Source: Burkholderiales bacterium (lineage in GTDB: Bacteria > Pseudomonadota > Gammaproteobacteria > Burkholderiales > JACMKV01). From it: a stretch of DNA of 5,824 nucleotides. Within the stretch, counting starts at the first letter, position 1; every line of letters begins with the position of its first letter. The position numbers and the translations under genes are program-made. Below the pieces are notes generated by a model. It was not told the origin of the DNA. It saw nothing but the letters and a program-made list of their open reading frames with translations, and ran no database searches. This document shows, piece by piece, positions 5,037 through 5,824 of the stretch. The stretch lies in NCBI GenBank assembly GCA_014379915.1, contig JACMKV010000004.1, positions 1-5,824 on the forward strand, written 5' to 3'.

Positions 5037-5824
5037 ATGTGCCCACTTAAAACAACCCTGAAACCCCTATCCGCCATCATGCTCGGCCTCCTGCTCGGCG
5101 CCTCGTTCGCCGAAGCCAAGGTCGAAGGTAGCTCCATGCTCTTCTCGCCGGGCAAAGGCATAACGCCCCTAGTCAAGTCCGAACGCGGCAACCCCCAGGC
5201 CGGTCAGCGCTTCGTAACAAGCGCTACTGAAATCCGCGAGGTTTTGTTTGCCGATGGCACATCTCTGACCTTGGGTCCGAATAGCGAAGTGCTGGTCGAG
5301 AGCGTCAATGCCGAGGAAGGGGGTGCGGGAGGTGGGGGACAGCTCACCTTGCGTCTGAACAAAGGACTGATCCGCATAGCCGGCGGCATGTCCAACAACA
5401 CTTCCCCAATCCTCATCAAGACTGCCAATGGCGACATTACCCTCGATGCCGCCTCCGCTGTCATCCAGGTCAGCGATGACGGCCGCACCCGCGCCAGCCT
5501 GCTGTTCGGCCGTGAACTCAGGTTCACAAGCCGTGGGCGGACGCAAAGCCTGCAACGCCCCGGCTTCGAACTGGTATCGACCGGAACCAACGCACTCGAC
5601 GCGGCGCGTCAAAGCGAAGACGCCGCAGCGAAAGACGCCGCATCCCTGAGCACCGCCCAGCTTGCCGGACAGACACCGATCGAACAGGAAGGCGTGGCGC
5701 GTGCTGCCATCGGAGAGATCACGGAGACCGGCCTAACACTGGTATCGCTGGCGACGGAGGATCAACCGGGAGGAAGGTTGGCGACACCGCCTAACTTCGT
5801 GTTCAGCGACTTTGGTGCGGTTGC
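5037..5824 (+). CDS. FecR-domain periplasmic protein (3' partial)
   Basis: The frame is open for 262 codons from the ATG at 5037 and leaves the window without a stop. Residues 1-27 are a signal peptide (basic start, IMLGLLLGASF core, cleavage near AEA|KVEG), so the protein is exported. The FecR-like domain lies at about 45-125: the motif DGTSLTLGPNSEV is at 73-84, and strand-rich LTLRLNKGLIRIAGG follows after a glycine-rich loop (EEGGAGGGG). The classic FecR anti-sigma regulator has a cytoplasmic N-terminal domain and a membrane helix; this protein has only the signal peptide, so it is not a conventional anti-sigma factor. Secreted FecR-domain proteins of this type often accompany TPR or barrel proteins and large surface proteins, hence a possible envelope role with the barrel gene at 2586-4016; this is inference. 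Residues after about 180 are Ala- and Glu-rich and unrecognised. Confidence 0.85.
   Translation, partial: MCPLKTTLKPLSAIMLGLLLGASFAEAKVEGSSMLFSPGKGITPLVKSERGNPQAGQRFVTSATEIREVLFADGTSLTLGPNSEVLVESVNAEEGGAGGGGQLTLRLNKGLIRIAGGMSNNTSPILIKTANGDITLDAASAVIQVSDDGRTRASLLFGRELRFTSRGRTQSLQRPGFELVSTGTNALDAARQSEDAAAKDAASLSTAQLAGQTPIEQEGVARAAIGEITETGLTLVSLATEDQPGGRLATPPNFVFSDFGAV

Overview
The window looks like a chromosomal accessory stretch of a proteobacterium, most likely beta- or gammaproteobacterial. The basis is a type VI secretion (T6SS) VgrG spike followed by a DUF6484 gene, an outer-membrane beta-barrel protein ending in Phe, a FecR-domain periplasmic protein, and scattered short GTCATTCC...GGAA palindromes typical of such genomes. 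No rRNA, tRNA, CRISPR array or transposase gene was seen. A species cannot be named from this sequence.

Bases 1-2531 hold the end of a T6SS cluster. A VgrG gene lacking its 5' end (off the left edge) carries nine 16-residue repeats in its needle. A small DUF6484 gene follows 10 bases later. Bases 2586-4016 encode a secreted TPR plus outer-membrane beta-barrel protein resembling surface lipoprotein assembly modifiers (Slam/DUF560).

Bases 4017-5036 (about 1 kb) hold no plus-strand gene but are rich in structure. On the minus strand lies a compact operon of tiny membrane proteins: a 75-residue two-helix protein (4716-4489), then, with TAA and ATG directly abutting, a 44-residue single-helix protein (4488-4354), and further on a 27-residue paralogue (4245-4162). 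The two single-helix proteins share the 14-residue core VAFSFVYMALDAAR, encoded with only synonymous differences, which argues that both are genuine selected proteins. Between them is a broken recent copy of the 27-residue gene: its body is duplicated in direct orientation and its tail plus 3' flank is duplicated in inverted orientation, joined at a GCA microhomology. Three short palindromic repeats flank the operon.

From 5037 to the right edge runs a secreted FecR-domain protein, incomplete at its 3' end. The barrel protein and the FecR-domain protein may form a cell-envelope pair, with the microprotein operon lying between them, but that link is inference. The least described element is the microprotein family and its rearrangement.
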